Source of the DNA: Eubacteriales Family XIII. Incertae Sedis bacterium
Lineage (GTDB): Bacteria; Bacillota; Clostridia; Peptostreptococcales; Anaerovoracaceae
Direction of reading: 5' to 3'
Assembly (NCBI GenBank): GCA_031264295.1
Contig: JAISED010000086.1
Span: 62,001-126,000 of the forward strand
DNA: 64,000 nt
The position numbers and the translations under genes were made by a program. Positions 8,206 through 18,457 of the stretch are shown here, one piece after another; the stretch's first letter is position 1; each line of letters starts with the position of its first letter. Under the pieces are notes generated by a model. It saw only the letters and a list, made by a program, of their open reading frames with translations, ran no database searches and was not told the origin of the DNA.

Positions 8206-11200
8206 ATGACGAAAAAACGTATCTTGTCGGTATTTGCTTCGTTGCTTATTTGCACGAGCCTGATACCGATCGCTCCCTCGGCGGCAGCGGACGCGGCGGG
8301 AGACGATTCCATCGAATTGCTCGCCGCGGCTCAACCCAAGAACCCGATCATCAAAGCCATATTCACAGCCGATCCTGAGGCTCATGTATGGCCTACCAAC
8401 CCGAACAAACTTTATATTTATCCGTCACATGACCCGTACCCCTATGCCGGTTGCAACAATATGGATATGTACCATGTGTATTCAACCGAAAACATGGAAG
8501 ATTTTGTGGATGAGGGCGAGATTTTACGGCGTTCCGATCTCAACGACCTTTCGTGGATAACCCCGTCGACGGGCGCTTCGAGCTTCATGTGGGCGCCTGA
8601 TGCGGCGTATAAAGACGGATGGTATTATTTCTACAACCCGGTTTCCCGCAATGTCAACAACTGGGGCGCTACATGGGAGACCAGCGTAACCAGAAGCAGA
8701 TACCCCGACAGGGGCTTCGAGCAGATCCCGGCGGACGCGGTGGATGCGAACGAGGGCAAGCCGTGGCTGGGCTATATCAGGGATTCCGGATCTACGGACG
8801 GCTACAACAACATGTATGACGTCTGCGTCCGCGTATACGACGGAGAAGCTTACATATATAACGGCGCTGCTCAAACCCTGTGGCAGGGCAAGCTTAAAGA
8901 CGACATGGTTACACTTGACGGCAAGCTGGAGCTTGTATCAACGGACAGCCTTTCCGTAGCGAACGCTAACGGCGACCCCGCCGCTTACAACAGACTGAGA
9001 AGCTATCACGAGGGACCGTCCGCCTTTAGAAGAGACGGTAAATACTATCTCATCTATCCGGGCGGCGCGGGCAGTGTAAACGGGCTTTCCGGCGACAGCT
9101 TCTTCTACTGCATGGCCGATACCCCCTTGGGTCCTTGGGGCGATGCGCAGATATTCTTTAACCCGACAGGCTGCGGCACATCCCACGGCTCGATCTTTGA
9201 ATTCAAAGGCAAGTGGTATTGGGCATACCACACTCAGGATCTGTCGAATATCGGAGAACAAAGATCTGTCAGCATTGACGAGGTAGTGTTCAACGAGGAC
9301 GGCACGATCCAGCGGTTCAGCAAAACCTCGAACGGCGTTCCGCAAGACGGCCCTGATTATGTAAGGCCGACCGGCTTCAACCTGGGCGCCGCTCAGGCGG
9401 TTCTTGACGGTACAGGCACGCTTCCGGTTTTGACCAACGATGAGGCTGCCGGTAACGGCGGCGCTGTTCTTACAGGCAGCGGCGCGAATAACACAACTAT
9501 TACATTTAATGATGTGGACGGCGGAAGCGGCGGCCGCTCAAGGCTCGTCTTCCATTATTCAACGACGGACGCCGTACCTAAGCTGAATTTGTTCATAAAC
9601 GGCGTTGATTACAAGGCGGTCAACTTCCCGAATACCGGCGGGGTTTCGGAATATGCGGAAATCGAATTCACCCCCAAAGCGTTTAACCCCGGTCAGACCA
9701 ACACCATTCAGCTGCGCGGTTACGATCAAAACACCAGGCTGAATCTGAATTATATCGAGGTCATCCCGCTCGACGATTCCGCACCCGCTCCGGGATACTT
9801 TGATCTGACGGTTTCTCAGATGGCGGGCGGCACTGCTGAAGCCAAATGGAACTTGCAGGACGCCGGCGCCAACCTGAGCGTAGCAGCCGGATCAAAGGTT
9901 ACATTGTCGTATGAAGAAGGGACAGGCGAGTTCGACGGATGGGAGATCATAAAACCGGCGGACTTGGTCGTCACCGACAATAGCTTCGACATGCCGTACG
10001 GCGAAGTGGAGATCAAGCCGATTTTCAACAATGAGGGCAACGCGCGCAGACCGATTATCTCAAGTCAGCCCGGCGACGTAATAGTCGTACAGGATCTAGA
10101 CGCTGAGCTTTCGGTAACGGCAAGCGTAAAAGATGCGGGAACGATAAGCTATCAGTGGTACAGAAACACAGCCGACTCGAATGTCGGCGGCGCGTTGATC
10201 CCGGGCGCCGACAGCGCGGTATACGTCCCGTCCACGGCGACCATAGGACAAAGCTACTACTATGCTGTCGTTACGAACACGAATCCGGCTGCGGTCGGCT
10301 CCGTCAAGACGGCGGCGGTAACAAGCAGAGCCGCATCCGTGAGGGTTGACAGACCCCCAAGCAAAGCCTGCGACATAGTCGGCGTGGGTGATCAATTCAG
10401 CATCGACGGCGCGAACATCACAGGCATTGTGTCGAACCATGTGACCGGCATAAATCTGACCGAAATAATCGACATAAGCGACGATGCAACTTGGGCGCTT
10501 TACAGCGATCCCGGATATGCGGCGGAAGCCAATAAGGTAGTAAGCCCGCTACTATCGGGCGACAATGTCCGATACATCCGGGTCACAGCGGAGGATGGAA
10601 TAACGATAAAGGACTATACAATAACGATCACTCGCAGAACCAGCGCTATAGGCAGGCTTCAGAGCGCTCCCCCGCTTGACGGTACATTAAACCCCGCCGA
10701 TTGGGGCGAAAAGGTCTTTACCATTGCCGCGGACGAAGAGGGTACAAGCGTGATGCAGATAAATCCAGTTGACGGATATCCCCCTGCGGGATTCTCTGCC
10801 GACGTCTATCTGGCCTATGACGCGAGCAACATCTATCTGGGCATGGTCGCCAAAGACCCGCTTTGGACGGCTGCCAGACCCGGATCGGGCACACTATGGC
10901 AGGGCTGCGGCATTCAGCTCAATCTCTGGAGCGGCAGAACGGGCGCCAGATCCGAATACGGCTTTGGTCTGACCGCGTCGGGATCCGATCACGTGCAATG
11001 GGCTAACGGTTCCGGAACCACCAGTCTACCGGCAGGCTACGACAATTATGACGTCAAGAGGGTAGGCGAGACCGATACGTTTATCTACACCATCGCCATC
11101 CCGCTCAACTCATTCAGGCAAAACGCCGCGTCTAACCCGCTGACTGAGGGCGAGGAACTGTGGTTCTCAATAGCCTACAATTATCCGAACATAGGCGCTA

Positions 11201-11574
11201 ACAACATGACCTGCGCCCTTGATATGGGCTTCCACAGCAAGAACCTGAACGACGCGCGTTCACTCACCTTGGGTTCTGAGATCACTACAGGACCTGTGGA
11301 GGGTGAGCCGGAGATTATCAACAGCGCCATCGTTGGCGATGTGATATCAACCGTTACAGTACGTGTGACATCGCCGGCGGACACGATCCTGTTGATCGCC
11401 GCCTATACCGAGTCGGGCGCGCTGAAAAGCATGCAGACATTTGAACCGACGCGGGCGGGCGAGCAGGATATAGCTGTTAATGTTTCTTGCAGCGACGCCG
11501 CTCTGGTCAAGGCTTTCCTATGGAACAAGAACACGTTTACACCGTTGGCGGATTTGAAAGTTCTATACGATTAG
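8206..11574 (+). CDS. Secreted multidomain glycoside hydrolase, family 43
   Basis: The ATG at 8206 is eight bases from AAAGGA; the ATG at 8200 is only two bases from it. The 1122-residue protein has a signal peptide (1-30) and a five-bladed propeller GH43 domain (about 35-390). Likely catalytic residues are Asp56 (ADPEAHVW), Asp132 (MWAPDA) and Glu269 (HEGPSAF), with a conserved His in GTSHGSIFEFKGKWYWAYH. Then come a CBM6-like domain (395-527), a bacterial-repeat domain (530-610), an Ig-like domain (612-715), a cadherin-like domain (718-800) and a CBM9-like domain (805-1010). GH43 enzymes act as arabinofuranosidases or xylosidases on plant polysaccharide; the exact substrate cannot be read from sequence. 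There is no SLH anchor. Confidence 0.88.
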   Translation: MTKKRILSVFASLLICTSLIPIAPSAAADAAGDDSIELLAAAQPKNPIIKAIFTADPEAHVWPTNPNKLYIYPSHDPYPYAGCNNMDMYHVYSTENMEDFVDEGEILRRSDLNDLSWITPSTGASSFMWAPDAAYKDGWYYFYNPVSRNVNNWGATWETSVTRSRYPDRGFEQIPADAVDANEGKPWLGYIRDSGSTDGYNNMYDVCVRVYDGEAYIYNGAAQTLWQGKLKDDMVTLDGKLELVSTDSLSVANANGDPAAYNRLRSYHEGPSAFRRDGKYYLIYPGGAGSVNGLSGDSFFYCMADTPLGPWGDAQIFFNPTGCGTSHGSIFEFKGKWYWAYHTQDLSNIGEQRSVSIDEVVFNEDGTIQRFSKTSNGVPQDGPDYVRPTGFNLGAAQAVLDGTGTLPVLTNDEAAGNGGAVLTGSGANNTTITFNDVDGGSGGRSRLVFHYSTTDAVPKLNLFINGVDYKAVNFPNTGGVSEYAEIEFTPKAFNPGQTNTIQLRGYDQNTRLNLNYIEVIPLDDSAPAPGYFDLTVSQMAGGTAEAKWNLQDAGANLSVAAGSKVTLSYEEGTGEFDGWEIIKPADLVVTDNSFDMPYGEVEIKPIFNNEGNARRPIISSQPGDVIVVQDLDAELSVTASVKDAGTISYQWYRNTADSNVGGALIPGADSAVYVPSTATIGQSYYYAVVTNTNPAAVGSVKTAAVTSRAASVRVDRPPSKACDIVGVGDQFSIDGANITGIVSNHVTGINLTEIIDISDDATWALYSDPGYAAEANKVVSPLLSGDNVRYIRVTAEDGITIKDYTITITRRTSAIGRLQSAPPLDGTLNPADWGEKVFTIAADEEGTSVMQINPVDGYPPAGFSADVYLAYDASNIYLGMVAKDPLWTAARPGSGTLWQGCGIQLNLWSGRTGARSEYGFGLTASGSDHVQWANGSGTTSLPAGYDNYDVKRVGETDTFIYTIAIPLNSFRQNAASNPLTEGEELWFSIAYNYPNIGANNMTCALDMGFHSKNLNDARSLTLGSEITTGPVEGEPEIINSAIVGDVISTVTVRVTSPADTILLIAAYTESGALKSMQTFEPTRAGEQDIAVNVSCSDAALVKAFLWNKNTFTPLADLKVLYD

Positions 11575-11593
11575 CGATGTAATGTGCACTTTT

Positions 11594-11624
11594 GAAGGGC
11601 GAAGCCGCATAGGTTTCGCCCTTC
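11594..11624 (+). terminator. Hairpin after the GH43 gene
   Basis: Perfect 10-bp arms GAAGGGCGAA and TTCGCCCTTC with an 11-base loop, 20 bp after the stop codon. The T-tract afterwards is weak (TCTCGATCTT). Confidence 0.6.
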
Positions 11625-11764
11625 TCTCGATCTTAGCGCAATCCCCGCAATAAAATTTTCAAATAGTCCAAACTGTTTACTTATAAGCCTGCTTGTGATA
11701 TACTTTTTTCCGTGATATTGTTATATGCCGGTGTTTTCGTTGTCTGCAAAAGCGGGGGGGACGA

Positions 11765-12427
11765 ATGAACAAAGAAAGATTGAAGGGGATATTTATCGGC
11801 TTGATAGCAGCGGGATTGATATCCGGAGCGATCGCCACTGTGCACGCTTCTATGGGGACGTATCAGGTGAACGCCTCTTATTCCAATATAAAGATATATG
11901 TAGAGGGGCGGCTGGTCGATCCGCGGGATGCGAACGGCGTATATGTAGAGCCGTTCATAATAAACGGGACGACATATCTACCCGTACGCGCCGTTTCTGA
12001 AGCCCTCGGCTATGATGTGGAGTGGGACGGGGAATCGCGCTCGGTGTATGTGGGGAAACCCCCAGAATATGTGAAAAACACGCAAGGAACGGATATCACT
12101 GAAGACGCCCTAAAGGAATGGCTTAACGAGAAGGGCGGCGGCTTGGCTGAGGTGTTCAAGGAATTCTTCGGCGAGGATGTTAAAGTACAGATGAGGGCGG
12201 AAGGCAGTAAGCTGGTGCTGGAGATATCCAAAACGCCGGATTCGACGCTTTCATTCGATGAACGATCAAGACGCGAGAATGAATTCGTGCAGAGCATGTT
12301 GGGGATGGAAGGCGATTACCAGCAGATGCTTGAACTCATAAGGACGGATATCGGCCGCAAGAGCGTTACGATGACCGTGAGACATTATTTTAATGAGACA
12401 TTGGTATATATGCAGGAGTTAAGCTAG
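11765..12427 (+). CDS. Secreted stalk protein with copper-amine-oxidase-like N domain
   Basis: The 220-residue protein starts after a G-rich ribosome site and has a signal peptide or anchor (1-30). Residues 35-100 are a copper amine oxidase N-terminal-like domain: IKIYVEGRLVDP, FIINGTTYLPVRAVSEALGYDVEWDG and RSVYVG are its typical strands. Residues 110-220 form a mixed helix/strand domain that I do not assign. Despite the Pfam name, such domains in clostridia are surface domains with no oxidase activity. It is a single gene between two hairpins and thrC. Confidence 0.8.
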   Translation: MNKERLKGIFIGLIAAGLISGAIATVHASMGTYQVNASYSNIKIYVEGRLVDPRDANGVYVEPFIINGTTYLPVRAVSEALGYDVEWDGESRSVYVGKPPEYVKNTQGTDITEDALKEWLNEKGGGLAEVFKEFFGEDVKVQMRAEGSKLVLEISKTPDSTLSFDERSRRENEFVQSMLGMEGDYQQMLELIRTDIGRKSVTMTVRHYFNETLVYMQELS

Positions 12428-12523
12428 TTTTCAGCCGTAGGCTCTAAGAGCAAGCCTAGCATAAAGCGTGTGGGGCTCAAATAGCGGCATTCAGATGGTA
12501 GAACATAGTAAATGGGAGAAATC

Positions 12524-14002
12524 ATGATCAATTATATCAGTACCAGGGGGAAAAGCGAGAGCAAAAGGAGCGCCGAGGCTATAATACAAGGCATAGCGAA
12601 TGACAAGGGGCTGTTCGTTCCGGACAGGATTCCGCTGCTTTCATTCAAGCCGGAACAAAAGATAGGTTCGACGTATAAATATGTCGCATTTCATGTGATG
12701 CAGAGCTTCCTCCAGGATTTTACTGAAGAAGAATTGAAAAAATGCATAGACGGCGCATATGAGGGCACATTTGAATCGGTCGATGTGGCGCCGCTGGTGA
12801 AGACGAAGAAATCGTATTTTCTTGAGCTTTTCCATGGGCGAACCGCCGCTTTCAAGGATCTTGCGCTTTCGATAATGCCTTATCTGATGCTGACGTCGAT
12901 GATGAAAGAGAACGAGGATAAGCGTGTTGCGATCCTGACGGCGACGTCCGGCGATACAGGCAAGGCGGCCTTGGAGGGCTTTTCGGATGTGCCGGGAACG
13001 GAGATCATCGTTTTTTATCCCAAGGACGGGGTAAGTCAGGTTCAGGAGCGGCAGATGATCACGCAAATGGGCAAAAACACCCATGTATTCGCGATTTACG
13101 GCAATTTTGACGACGCGCAGACAGGCGTTAAAAGATTATTCGACGATGAGGGCTTCGCGGCGTCGGCTGCCGCAAAGGGATACAGGCTTTCCTCCGCGAA
13201 CTCAATAAATATAGGCAGATTGATACCGCAGGTGGTTTACTATGTCTACGCATATATCAAAATGATTGAGAACGGAGCGGTGCAGGCGGGCGCCCCGATC
13301 AATATAGTGGTTCCGACAGGGAATTTCGGCAATATACTCGCAGCCTACTACGCGCGTGAAATGGGGATCCCTGTGAATAGGTTCATATGCGCGTCCAATA
13401 GAAACAAGGTGCTGACGGAATTCATCAATACGGGCGTGTACGACGCGAACAGGGAATTCTATATGACCAACTCGCCGTCGATGGATATACTCATATCAAG
13501 CAATCTGGAGAGGCTGCTTTACCATCTTTCCGGAGGGGATTCCGCAGCGGTGCTGAGGATGATGGAGTCCCTCGGAGCCTGCGGCCGCTATGAGATAGAC
13601 GGAACTATAAGGGACGGCTTAAAAAGCTTCTACGGTGGCTGCGCTGACGTCGAAGAGACCAACGCCGCTATCGGCAGATTGTATGAAGAGGAAAAATACC
13701 TCATTGACACGCACACGGCGGTGGCGTATAAGGTGTACGAGGACTACAGGAAGGAATCGGGGGATGAAACGCCGACAGTCATTGCGGCTACAGCGAATCC
13801 GTACAAGTTCGCTGACAGTGTGGCGGCGTCAATCGGCCTCGCGGTCGACGCGGACGGTTTTGCGAATATCAGAGCCGTAAACGCATCGACGGGGGTGCGC
13901 GTTCCGGATTCCCTACGAAATCTTGAAGGCAAAGAGGTGAGGCACAGAGGAACGATAAGCATCGACAGTATGGCGGAGGCTGTGTTGAATTCGCTTGCGT
14001 AA
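12524..14002 (+). CDS. thrC: Threonine synthase
   Basis: The start at 12524 (MINYISTRGKSESKRS) is chosen because GGGAG lies upstream at good spacing; an alternative ATG is at 12512. The 492-residue protein has the fold-type II PLP motif FHGRTAAFKDLALSI, whose lysine should bind PLP, plus ILTATSGDTGKAALEGF and the glycine-rich phosphate loop VVPTGNFGNILAAYYA. Length matches the long bacterial/fungal-type ThrC. It converts O-phosphohomoserine to threonine in the cytoplasm. A clear terminator follows, so it is monocistronic. Confidence 0.96.
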   Translation: MINYISTRGKSESKRSAEAIIQGIANDKGLFVPDRIPLLSFKPEQKIGSTYKYVAFHVMQSFLQDFTEEELKKCIDGAYEGTFESVDVAPLVKTKKSYFLELFHGRTAAFKDLALSIMPYLMLTSMMKENEDKRVAILTATSGDTGKAALEGFSDVPGTEIIVFYPKDGVSQVQERQMITQMGKNTHVFAIYGNFDDAQTGVKRLFDDEGFAASAAAKGYRLSSANSINIGRLIPQVVYYVYAYIKMIENGAVQAGAPINIVVPTGNFGNILAAYYAREMGIPVNRFICASNRNKVLTEFINTGVYDANREFYMTNSPSMDILISSNLERLLYHLSGGDSAAVLRMMESLGACGRYEIDGTIRDGLKSFYGGCADVEETNAAIGRLYEEEKYLIDTHTAVAYKVYEDYRKESGDETPTVIAATANPYKFADSVAASIGLAVDADGFANIRAVNASTGVRVPDSLRNLEGKEVRHRGTISIDSMAEAVLNSLA

Positions 14003-14016
14003 TGCCGCGCTGTAGG

Positions 14017-14044
14017 CGCCGAAACGAAATTCGGCGCTTTTTTG
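14017..14044 (+). terminator. Rho-independent terminator of thrC
   Basis: GCGCCGAA, loop ACGAAA, TTCGGCGC, then six T residues, 14 bp after the thrC stop. Confidence 0.92.
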
Positions 14045-14104
14045 TTTGCCTTAAAAAATCAGGGGAATATAGTATTATAAACATACAGGGCGGGAGGTTG
14101 TACG

Positions 14105-14809
14105 ATGAATCCACTTATTAAGGCTGATGGGTTAGCTAAGGATTACCGGATGGGCGAGGTCACAGTTCACGCGCTAGTTGACGCGAGTTTCGAGATCAAC
14201 GAGGGCGAGTTTGTCGTCATACTAGGTCCCAGCGGCAGTGGGAAGAGCACCCTGCTCAACATTCTGGGGGGCATGGATACGCCGTCCGCCGGCAAATGCT
14301 ATATGGAGGGAACGGAGATCACGGGATTTGACGATAGACGCGCGACTTTATACAGACGCTACAGTGTGGGTTTTGTATTTCAATTTTACAATCTGATGGC
14401 GAATCTCACCGCCAAGGAAAATGTTGAGTTGGCGACGGAAATATCAGAAGACCCCTTGGATATAGGGATGATAATGGACAGCGTGGGACTTGGTGAGCGT
14501 GAAGACCATTTCCCGTCACAGCTTTCCGGCGGTGAGCAGCAGCGCGTGTCCATAGCCAGGGCTATAGCTAAAAACCCGAAGGTGCTGCTGTGTGACGAAC
14601 CGACAGGCGCCTTGGACTTTAAAACGGGAATAACTATATTGGAATTGTTGAAAAAAGTGAACAAAGAGTTGAATATGACGGTTATAGTCATAACGCATAA
14701 TTCAGACATCGCATCTATGGGAGACAGGATCATTCGTATGAGAAGCGGCGAGGTTATCGAAAATAGACTAAATGATAATCCAATAGATCCGCAGGAGATC
14801 CGTTGGTAG
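14105..14809 (+). CDS. ABC transporter ATP-binding protein, MacB/LolD type
   Basis: The 234-residue ATPase has Walker A GPSGSGKST (about residues 42-50), the Q-loop in VFQFYNLMANLTAKEN, the signature LSGGEQQRVSIARAIA, Walker B VLLCDEPTGALD and the H-loop VITHN. The VFQxxNLMxxLTAxENV pattern is typical of the LolD/MacB/BceA subfamily that works with FtsX-type permeases. GGGAGG lies seven bases before the ATG. It is first in an operon with the permease (27-bp gap) and an adaptor protein, so it powers an exporter or a mechanotransmission complex. Confidence 0.93.
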   Translation: MNPLIKADGLAKDYRMGEVTVHALVDASFEINEGEFVVILGPSGSGKSTLLNILGGMDTPSAGKCYMEGTEITGFDDRRATLYRRYSVGFVFQFYNLMANLTAKENVELATEISEDPLDIGMIMDSVGLGEREDHFPSQLSGGEQQRVSIARAIAKNPKVLLCDEPTGALDFKTGITILELLKKVNKELNMTVIVITHNSDIASMGDRIIRMRSGEVIENRLNDNPIDPQEIRW

Positions 14810-14835
14810 ACAGGGAGAACGAATAGGATGAGGTC

Positions 14836-17199
14836 ATGAAGACAATAGATAAGCGGCTTTTCAGAATGATATCGGATACAAAGGGGCAGTTCATCGCGGT
14901 GTCTGTAGTGCTTGCGGTGGGACTCATCTTCTTCATGTCTATGAGGGTGTCGGCTGTAAATATGACGCAGGGGATGAACGCGTTCTACGATGAATTCAGC
15001 TTTGCCGATCTCACATGCGAGCTTGAACAGGTGAGCAGCAGGCAGATTCGTGAAATCGAGGGCATAAGCGGGATCGCGGCGGCGGAAGGACGCGTTACGG
15101 GTACTGTTCCGCTCTTAAACGAGGATGGGGACGAGCGCGCCCGCGTTAAGATAATAACGTATAACCATAAGACTTCGTCGATCAACAGGCTGATGCTGGA
15201 GGACGGCGCCTGGCCTGTTGAGGGGCGCAGGGAGATATTGGCGATACGCCAGCTTGCGGAGGCGCGGGGGATAGAAACAGGCGATGATATAGAGCTCCAG
15301 CTGGGCGGACAGGGCATGGAGTTTTATGTATCCGGCATAGTATCAAGCCCCGAATTTGTATATCTCCTGGATCCGGATCAAGGGATATTGCCTGATAATA
15401 AGAATTATGGGATTGTCTATATGGATGAGTCGCTGGGGCAGTCGATTTTGGGTCTGCCGGGCGGCTACAATGAGATACTGATGTTGGAAGAAGCCGGATT
15501 GAGCGCGGAGAAGCGCGGCGAGATGGTGGATAAGCTTGAGAAAGAGCTTGACAGATACGGTTCCCGCGGCATCGTCAAGAAAGAAAACCAAGTAAGCAAC
15601 CTCATGATGAAGGACGAGATAAATCAGCTGAACAGCATGGCGGCGGCGTTGCCTGCGATCTTCCTCTTGATCGCGGCGATGATACTGGCTATGATGCTGG
15701 GGCGTATGGTAAAGAAGGATAAACAGCCCATAGGAGTCATGAAGGGCTTAGGTTACTCGTCGGCGCAGGTGATCATGCACTATGTGAAATACACCCTCCT
15801 TGTCGCGGCGGCCGGCAGCGCGGTGGGTTCGCTGGTGGGGATGCGGCTTGCCGGGTTTATGACGGCGTATTATATGGAATTCTTCAACTTGCCGGATCTG
15901 GGGCGGGGGCTTGATTATCGGTATATATTCGCGGTTGTGCTCATCGCCTGCGGATTTTGCGTAGCGGCGGGTCTTGCGGGGACGCGGGGCGTCGTGCGCG
16001 TTTCGCCTGCGGAATCCATGACGGTGGATTCGCCGAAAGCGGGCAAAAAGATATTCCTTGAGCATGTAAAGATCATCTGGAACCATCTGTCATTCAGTGA
16101 TAAGATGGCAGTGAAGAATGTGTTTAGAAATAAGAAGAGGACGCTTTTTATACTGATGGGCGTGACGGTGACCTTTGGCATGACGGCCTTCGTTGTTTGT
16201 ATGCCGTCAATGATGTCGGACATGATGGGAGATGGCCTGCGGGAATTCCAACCGATGGATTATAACATATCGTTCAGGAATACAGTCTCTGAAAAGGCGC
16301 TGAATGAGATTTCCCACATTGTGGACGATGTACAGGAAATCGAAGGCAAGATAGAATACCCGTTCAAGCTTTCCAGCGGCAATCATGAGATAACGCTTAC
16401 ATTGATAGGGGTTGAAAAGGATACGGTATTTTACAATTTCAAGGATCAGGAAGGGATACGCCGCGATATCCCTGAAGACGGGCTGCTGGTGAGCGACTAT
16501 GCCGCAAGGAAACTTAAGGTGGGCATCGGCGATAAGGTGCTCATGCATTCATACCTTTCGGACAATGAAGATAAATGGATGGAAGTGCAAGGTATTGTCT
16601 ACCAGGCGATGGGCGTCAACGCCTATATGGATAAGGACGCCTTGGCGGCTGAATATCTCGCTCCCGGTATGATCAACGGGTTTTTTATGAATTGCGGCGA
16701 CCCCGAGACTGTGTCGAAGCTCAAGGAATGGCCTGCAGTGACCGCCGTATCTTCCATTGTGTCTATTACGGATACATTTCAGGAATATACGCAGATGATG
16801 AATGTAATGATCTTTTTCATGCTGATACTGTCAGGCGTGTTGGGCTTTGCCATTGTCTATAATGCCACCATCATCAGTATAGGTGAGAGGGAGACGGAAT
16901 TTTCGTCACTAAGGGTGCTGGGCTTCTCGCGCGGGGAGATTTTCAGACTGATATTACGTGAGAACAACATGATAACAATAGGCGGTTTGGCGGCGGGGAT
17001 CCCTGTCGCAAACATTCTGTTGCGATACAGCTCTGAGGTGTTCAGCACTGAGCAATATACAATGCATTTGCGTGCGGGATTGTTGAATTACGCGGAAGGC
17101 TTCGCCGCGACCGTGCTTTTCATAATACTCGCGCAGATAGCCACATACAGGAAGATACAAAAATTGGATTTCATGGCTGCGCTTAAAAACAGAGCCTAA
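14836..17199 (+). CDS. FtsX-like permease of the MacB-type ABC system
   Basis: The 787-residue membrane protein has TM1 at about residues 17-38. A large extracytoplasmic domain (40-265) follows, then a first FtsX core with three helices (about 270-400) and a fifth region near 435-460. A second outside domain (470-650) precedes a final FtsX core (about 655-780). This duplicated FtsX layout is common in clostridial antimicrobial-peptide or lipoprotein exporters. It pairs with the upstream ATPase and the downstream adaptor. The substrate cannot be inferred. Confidence 0.88.
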   Translation: MKTIDKRLFRMISDTKGQFIAVSVVLAVGLIFFMSMRVSAVNMTQGMNAFYDEFSFADLTCELEQVSSRQIREIEGISGIAAAEGRVTGTVPLLNEDGDERARVKIITYNHKTSSINRLMLEDGAWPVEGRREILAIRQLAEARGIETGDDIELQLGGQGMEFYVSGIVSSPEFVYLLDPDQGILPDNKNYGIVYMDESLGQSILGLPGGYNEILMLEEAGLSAEKRGEMVDKLEKELDRYGSRGIVKKENQVSNLMMKDEINQLNSMAAALPAIFLLIAAMILAMMLGRMVKKDKQPIGVMKGLGYSSAQVIMHYVKYTLLVAAAGSAVGSLVGMRLAGFMTAYYMEFFNLPDLGRGLDYRYIFAVVLIACGFCVAAGLAGTRGVVRVSPAESMTVDSPKAGKKIFLEHVKIIWNHLSFSDKMAVKNVFRNKKRTLFILMGVTVTFGMTAFVVCMPSMMSDMMGDGLREFQPMDYNISFRNTVSEKALNEISHIVDDVQEIEGKIEYPFKLSSGNHEITLTLIGVEKDTVFYNFKDQEGIRRDIPEDGLLVSDYAARKLKVGIGDKVLMHSYLSDNEDKWMEVQGIVYQAMGVNAYMDKDALAAEYLAPGMINGFFMNCGDPETVSKLKEWPAVTAVSSIVSITDTFQEYTQMMNVMIFFMLILSGVLGFAIVYNATIISIGERETEFSSLRVLGFSRGEIFRLILRENNMITIGGLAAGIPVANILLRYSSEVFSTEQYTMHLRAGLLNYAEGFAATVLFIILAQIATYRKIQKLDFMAALKNRA

Positions 17200-17257
17200 C
17201 GGAGCTGCGATGGCGTCACCGCAAGAGGACGCCAGGACTGTCCGGGCGGATGTCAGG

Positions 17258-17310
17258 GCCGCCGCAGATGACCGCTCAAAATCAGAGCCGCCGCAGACGA
17301 CCGCTCAAAA
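17258..17310. repeat. 24-bp direct repeat between permease and adaptor genes
   Basis: Copies at 17258-17281 and 17287-17310 differ at one base (GCCGCCGCAGAYGACCGC followed by TCAAAA). The second copy ends directly at the AAGGAG ribosome site of the adaptor gene. Confidence 0.85.
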
Positions 17311-17326
17311 AAGGAGATGAAAGGGC

Positions 17327-18406
17327 ATGAAGAAAAAGAAAAGCAAGATTAAAATCGTTATAATCTTAGGCTGTTTCATAATCGCCGCTTGTGCGGGCGC
17401 TTATTATTACAGCATTTCGGGCGCTATAAGTGTTGTGACTGAGGCTGCTGCTTATGGGCGGATCGAGGAGCTTATTGACGAGACGGGAACAGTCACGGCA
17501 AGGCAGGTGAGCGTGGTGGCCGCCAAGAATAACTATGATATTATGCAGGTGCTTTGCGCTGTCGGAGACGAGGTTAATGCGGGGGATCTGCTGATAATGA
17601 CCGATACTAAGGGAGGCGACGCGGATGTGATGAGCCTTAGAGCGCAGACTGTAGGATTAGAAGCGCAGTTGGCTCAGGCGGAGCGCAATGCGGAGCAGTT
17701 GAAAGAGCTTTATGAAAGCGGCGCGGTGAGCAAGAACGATTATGATACTGCCGAGACCGCAGCGAAAGGGATAGCGTCGCAGCTTCAGTCACTGAGACAT
17801 ACGATCCAGAGCGCTCAAAGCAACATTCAGACAAATAGGGTGGAAGCGCCTGTCTCAGGAACGGTAACAGAGCTGTTGGTTTCTGTAGGGGATACAGTGA
17901 TAATGGGAACCCCGCTTATAGAAATTTCGGATCTCAATGATATGTATATCAATGTAAGCCTGATAGCGGGAGACGCAGAGAAGGTGACAGTGGGTGATGA
18001 GGTTAGGATTGAAGACTCGGAAAGAGCGGCTAAGGTGGAGAAGATATCGCCGAAGGTCGCCGAAGTGATGTCGGAGTTAGGACTCAGCCAAAAACGCGTT
18101 GACGTGGAAGTATCCGTGGAGGATCAGACGGGATTGATTCTGGGTAGCGACAAGGAGCTGGAGATAATCATTGAAGAGAAGCCTTCTGTGTTGATCGTGC
18201 CGAGAAAGTCTGTATTCTCAACAAACGAAAAGGACTATGTGTATCTGGTTGAAGAGGAAAAAGCGGCGCTGCGTGAAGTGAGCGTCGGGATAAAGGGGGA
18301 CGATGTGTATGAAATTCTGTCGGGGATCGAAGCGGGTGATTTGGTAATCGTTTCTCCTGATGATATGGTAGGCGACGGGACGCGGGTGAAAGCTCCCGGA
18401 GTTTGA
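17327..18406 (+). CDS. Membrane-fusion (HlyD/MacA-like) adaptor of the ABC exporter
   Basis: The 359-residue protein has an N-terminal membrane anchor (8-30), then a split biotinyl-lipoyl domain (about 55-90 and 170-210, the second half reading VEAPVSGTVTELLVSVGDTV). A coiled-coil hairpin (about 95-165, rich in Gln/Glu/Ala with AQAERNAEQLKELYESGAVS) and C-terminal beta-barrel and membrane-proximal domains complete the MacA/HlyD architecture. AAGGAGATGAAAGGGC precedes the ATG. As third gene of the operon it should link the permease to the outside in this Gram-positive system. Confidence 0.9.
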   Translation: MKKKKSKIKIVIILGCFIIAACAGAYYYSISGAISVVTEAAAYGRIEELIDETGTVTARQVSVVAAKNNYDIMQVLCAVGDEVNAGDLLIMTDTKGGDADVMSLRAQTVGLEAQLAQAERNAEQLKELYESGAVSKNDYDTAETAAKGIASQLQSLRHTIQSAQSNIQTNRVEAPVSGTVTELLVSVGDTVIMGTPLIEISDLNDMYINVSLIAGDAEKVTVGDEVRIEDSERAAKVEKISPKVAEVMSELGLSQKRVDVEVSVEDQTGLILGSDKELEIIIEEKPSVLIVPRKSVFSTNEKDYVYLVEEEKAALREVSVGIKGDDVYEILSGIEAGDLVIVSPDDMVGDGTRVKAPGV

Positions 18407-18457
18407 GCGCGGGCGTGCAGCCGCTCCGCGCTGTGACTGTGGGCTTTTAGAAGGCTC